Of a stretch of DNA of 5,629 nt, positions 3,487 through 5,629 are shown piece by piece. The stretch's first letter is position 1. Every line of letters starts with the position of its first letter. A program made the translations under genes and the position numbers. The notes below the pieces were generated by a model. The model was not told the origin of the DNA. It ran no database searches and saw nothing but the letters and a program-made list of their open reading frames with translations. The stretch is taken from contig JAYWGJ010000267.1 in the NCBI GenBank assembly GCA_043778315.1, forward strand, positions 1-5,629, given 5' to 3'. The DNA is from JBEEMU01 sp043778315. Its GTDB lineage: Bacteria; Bacteroidota; Bacteroidia; Chitinophagales; Saprospiraceae.

Positions 3487-5629
3487 ATGATAATTTCTTA
3501 TAATTGGCTGTCGCAATACCTCAGCGCGACCGTCCCCGTCACCGAACTCGTCCTGCTCCTCACCGACATCGGTTTGGAGGTGGAAAGTTGCGATAAAGTG
3601 CAAGCCGTAAAGGGCGGACTTGAAGGCGTGGTCGTCGGCGTGGTCGTGAGCAAAGACAAGCACCCCGACGCGGATAAACTCTCCGTCACGACGGTCGATA
3701 TCGGCGCAGAAAAGCTGCTACAAATCGTATGCGGTGCGCCGAACGTTGCCGCAGGACAAAAAGTAGCGGTAGCGACTATCGGCGCGACTATCTACCCGTC
3801 GAGCGGCGACCCGCTCACGATGAAACGCGCCAAAATACGCGGCATAGAGAGCGAAGGCATGATTTGCGCGGAGGACGAACTCGGCTTAGGCGCGTCGCAC
3901 GCGGGCATCATGGTTTTGCACGAAACGGCGACCGTAGGTATGCCTGCCGCGCAGTATTTTGAGCTGACTGACGATTATATCATAGAAATAGGGCTTACGC
4001 CAAACCGCTCCGACGCGCAGTCGCATATCGGCGTAGCGCAAGACGTAGCGGCTGCTTTTACCGCAAAAGGCACGCCTACGCAAGTGGTTTTGCCCACAAA
4101 AACGGCTTTGGCTTACGCCCAAAAACTGCCCATAAATGTAACAATAAGTAAAGATGTAAACAGCGCGGAGGCTTGTGCGCGCTACGCGGGCGTAGTGCTA
4201 ACGGGCGTGCAAGTAGCGGAGTCGCCGAAGTGGTTGCGCGAGCGGCTGCTTGCCGTCGGCGTGCGTCCCATCAATAATATTGTGGATATTACCAATTTCG
4301 TTTTGCACGAATATGGACAGCCGCTACACGCATTCGATTATGAAAAAATAGAAGAAAGTACGGTTTCGGTGCAATATTTGCCGAAAGGCACACCATTTAT
4401 TGCCTTAGACGACCAAAAGTACGAGTTGCACGAAGCAGATTTGATGATTTGCGACGGCAACGGCAAGGGAATGTGTATCGCAGGCGTTTTTGGTGGCTCG
4501 GAGTCGGGTATTTCGGACGAAACGACAACTATATTTTTAGAATCGGCGTATTTTGATGCCAAATCGGTACGCAGAACCGCTACGCGCCACAATTTGCGGA
4601 CCGACGCATCGCGTACTTTCGAGAAAGGCATCGACCCAAACGGCGTACTGAACGCGCTCGAGCGCGCCGCCGCACTGATACTCGAACTCGCAGGCGGCAG
4701 CGTCGCATCAGAAAAGATCGATATTTACCCACAGCCGATACAGCCCGCGCAAGTCACGGTGCGCTATGCGCAAATCAATCGCTTAATAGGCAACGACCTC
4801 GCGCCCGAAACCGTAAAAACGATACTCACGGCTTTAAATATTGCAACTATAAAAGCAACGGAAACGGATTTATTGCTAGCTATACCGACTAATAAATCCG
4901 ACGTAACCCGCGAAGCGGACGTAATAGAGGAGATTTTGCGGATTTACGGTTTCAATAATATTGCGATAAGCAGCACCCTGAAAACCGCACTCACGCCTGC
5001 CGACCAACCCGACAGCTACCGTTTGCGCAACCGCGTAGCCGACGCGCTTACGGCGCAGGGTTTTACCGAAATCATGGCGTTGAGCTTGACGCAATCGCGC
5101 TACGTCACCGATTTGCTGAACGACAGCATTGCGGCGGAAGCCTTAGTTTATATACACAATACGTCGAATAAAGGCTTGGATATTATGCGTCCGACCTTGC
5201 TGTTCGGCGCGTTGGAGAGCGCGCTGCGCAACCAAAACCGACAAAACGGCGACTTGAAAATATACGAATTTGGTAAGCGGTATTTGCGCGACAGCGAAGA
5301 CACACGCGAAACGCTTTGCCTCAGCATACTGCTCACGGGCGCGCAAAACGGCGAAAATTGGCACACGAACACGACCGATAAAGTGAGTTTTTATAGTCTA
5401 AAAGCGACGGTTGAAAATACGCTGATGCGCTTAGTGCCGTCGTTCGGGAGCATACAGGCAACGCCGATGACCGCCGACGCACGGTTCGCCTACGGCGTGA
5501 CGCTGCATCGCGGCGCGCAAATAATAGCCGAATACGGCAGGCTACACACCGCTATCACCAAAAAAATGGAGCTAAAACAAGAGGTGTTTTATGCCGAAAT
5601 AAATTGGGAGAGCGTACTGAAAATGGTGG
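3487..5629 (+). CDS. pheT: Phenylalanyl-tRNA synthetase beta subunit (3' truncated)
   Basis: The frame is open from ATG at 3487 to the window edge, 714 codons with no stop; the family is usually about 790-820 residues. With PheS it forms the alpha2-beta2 enzyme that charges tRNA-Phe in the cytoplasm; the beta chain binds tRNA and edits mischarged Tyr. Domains seen: N-terminal MIISYNWLSQYL typical of PheT; an EMAP-like OB tRNA-binding domain at about 40-150 (HPDADKLSV 59-67, VCGAPNV 81-87); the TPNRSD motif at 171-176; the B3/B4 editing domain at about 215-400 (RPINNIVDITN 260-270, GQPLHAFD 277-284, AGVFGG 332-337, TDASRTFEKGIDP 372-384); a B5 domain at about 419-490 (PTNKSDVTREAD 467-478, EEILRIYGF 481-489); then the catalytic-like beta core, with MRPTLL at 567-572 and YEFGKR at 593-598. 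Missing off the right edge is the C-terminal FDX-ACB anticodon-binding domain. No pheS is adjacent, so the two subunits appear to be encoded apart. Confidence 0.97.
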   Translation, partial: MIISYNWLSQYLSATVPVTELVLLLTDIGLEVESCDKVQAVKGGLEGVVVGVVVSKDKHPDADKLSVTTVDIGAEKLLQIVCGAPNVAAGQKVAVATIGATIYPSSGDPLTMKRAKIRGIESEGMICAEDELGLGASHAGIMVLHETATVGMPAAQYFELTDDYIIEIGLTPNRSDAQSHIGVAQDVAAAFTAKGTPTQVVLPTKTALAYAQKLPINVTISKDVNSAEACARYAGVVLTGVQVAESPKWLRERLLAVGVRPINNIVDITNFVLHEYGQPLHAFDYEKIEESTVSVQYLPKGTPFIALDDQKYELHEADLMICDGNGKGMCIAGVFGGSESGISDETTTIFLESAYFDAKSVRRTATRHNLRTDASRTFEKGIDPNGVLNALERAAALILELAGGSVASEKIDIYPQPIQPAQVTVRYAQINRLIGNDLAPETVKTILTALNIATIKATETDLLLAIPTNKSDVTREADVIEEILRIYGFNNIAISSTLKTALTPADQPDSYRLRNRVADALTAQGFTEIMALSLTQSRYVTDLLNDSIAAEALVYIHNTSNKGLDIMRPTLLFGALESALRNQNRQNGDLKIYEFGKRYLRDSEDTRETLCLSILLTGAQNGENWHTNTTDKVSFYSLKATVENTLMRLVPSFGSIQATPMTADARFAYGVTLHRGAQIIAEYGRLHTAITKKMELKQEVFYAEINWESVLKMV

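Noticed and set aside
3403..3689. Minus-strand frames of 63 and 86 codons opposite the pheT start and repeat copy 4
   Set aside because: They are antisense to the conserved PheT N-terminus, and one runs into the intergenic repeats. No protein family is visible.
3729..3962. Plus-strand frame of 77 codons in another phase inside pheT
   Set aside because: The product is Arg-rich and overlaps the conserved tRNA-binding domain of PheT, so it is an out-of-frame reading.
4338..5372. Minus-strand frames of 72-97 codons inside pheT
   Set aside because: They are antisense to conserved editing, B5 and core domains of PheT, with no independent signals.
1..5629. A novel multi-gene system such as defence, secondary metabolism or a mobile element
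   Set aside because: The three identifiable genes are standard housekeeping genes in separate transcription units, and one unknown gene alone does not support a system. No transposase, integrase, nuclease or terminal repeats are seen.

Overview
The window looks like ordinary chromosome from a member of the Bacteroidota, most likely a gut-type Bacteroidales, though the genus cannot be told. Three things point there. The two complete or near-complete plus-strand starts have no Shine-Dalgarno sequence but share an A-rich leader (CAAAAAAT directly before ATGA). The only good promoter-like octamer fits the Bacteroidota -7 consensus TAnnTTTG. The coding content (a K+-dependent membrane pyrophosphatase, class II fumarase, PheT) also suits that phylum. 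Coding GC is roughly 50-55% in the lines sampled by hand.

Layout: (1) bases 1-951 hold the 3' end of hppA, a membrane ion-pumping pyrophosphatase cut off by the left edge. (2) Bases 971-1011 are a strong symmetrical hairpin that can terminate transcription from both sides. (3) Bases 1018-1581, minus strand, hold an AT-rich gene for an unrecognised 187-residue protein with two C-terminal membrane helices. It converges on hppA. (4) Bases 1582-1806 are a 225-base divergent intergenic region with a candidate minus-strand promoter and two small palindromes. (5) Bases 1807-3207 hold a complete fumC. (6) Bases 3208-3486 are an intergenic region dominated by four copies of a short hairpin-forming repeat, two in each orientation. 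(7) Bases 3487 to the right edge hold pheT, the phenylalanyl-tRNA synthetase beta subunit, lacking only its C-terminal end.

The genes do not form one operon or pathway. Spacing and the hairpins suggest four separate transcription units: energy coupling (pyrophosphate hydrolysis driving ion transport), an unknown membrane protein, the fumarate-malate step of central carbon metabolism, and tRNA charging. I see no mobile element, CRISPR array, tRNA/rRNA gene or defence system. The parts most worth a second look are the repeat cluster between fumC and pheT, the compositionally distinct unknown membrane protein, and the C-terminal extension of the pyrophosphatase.
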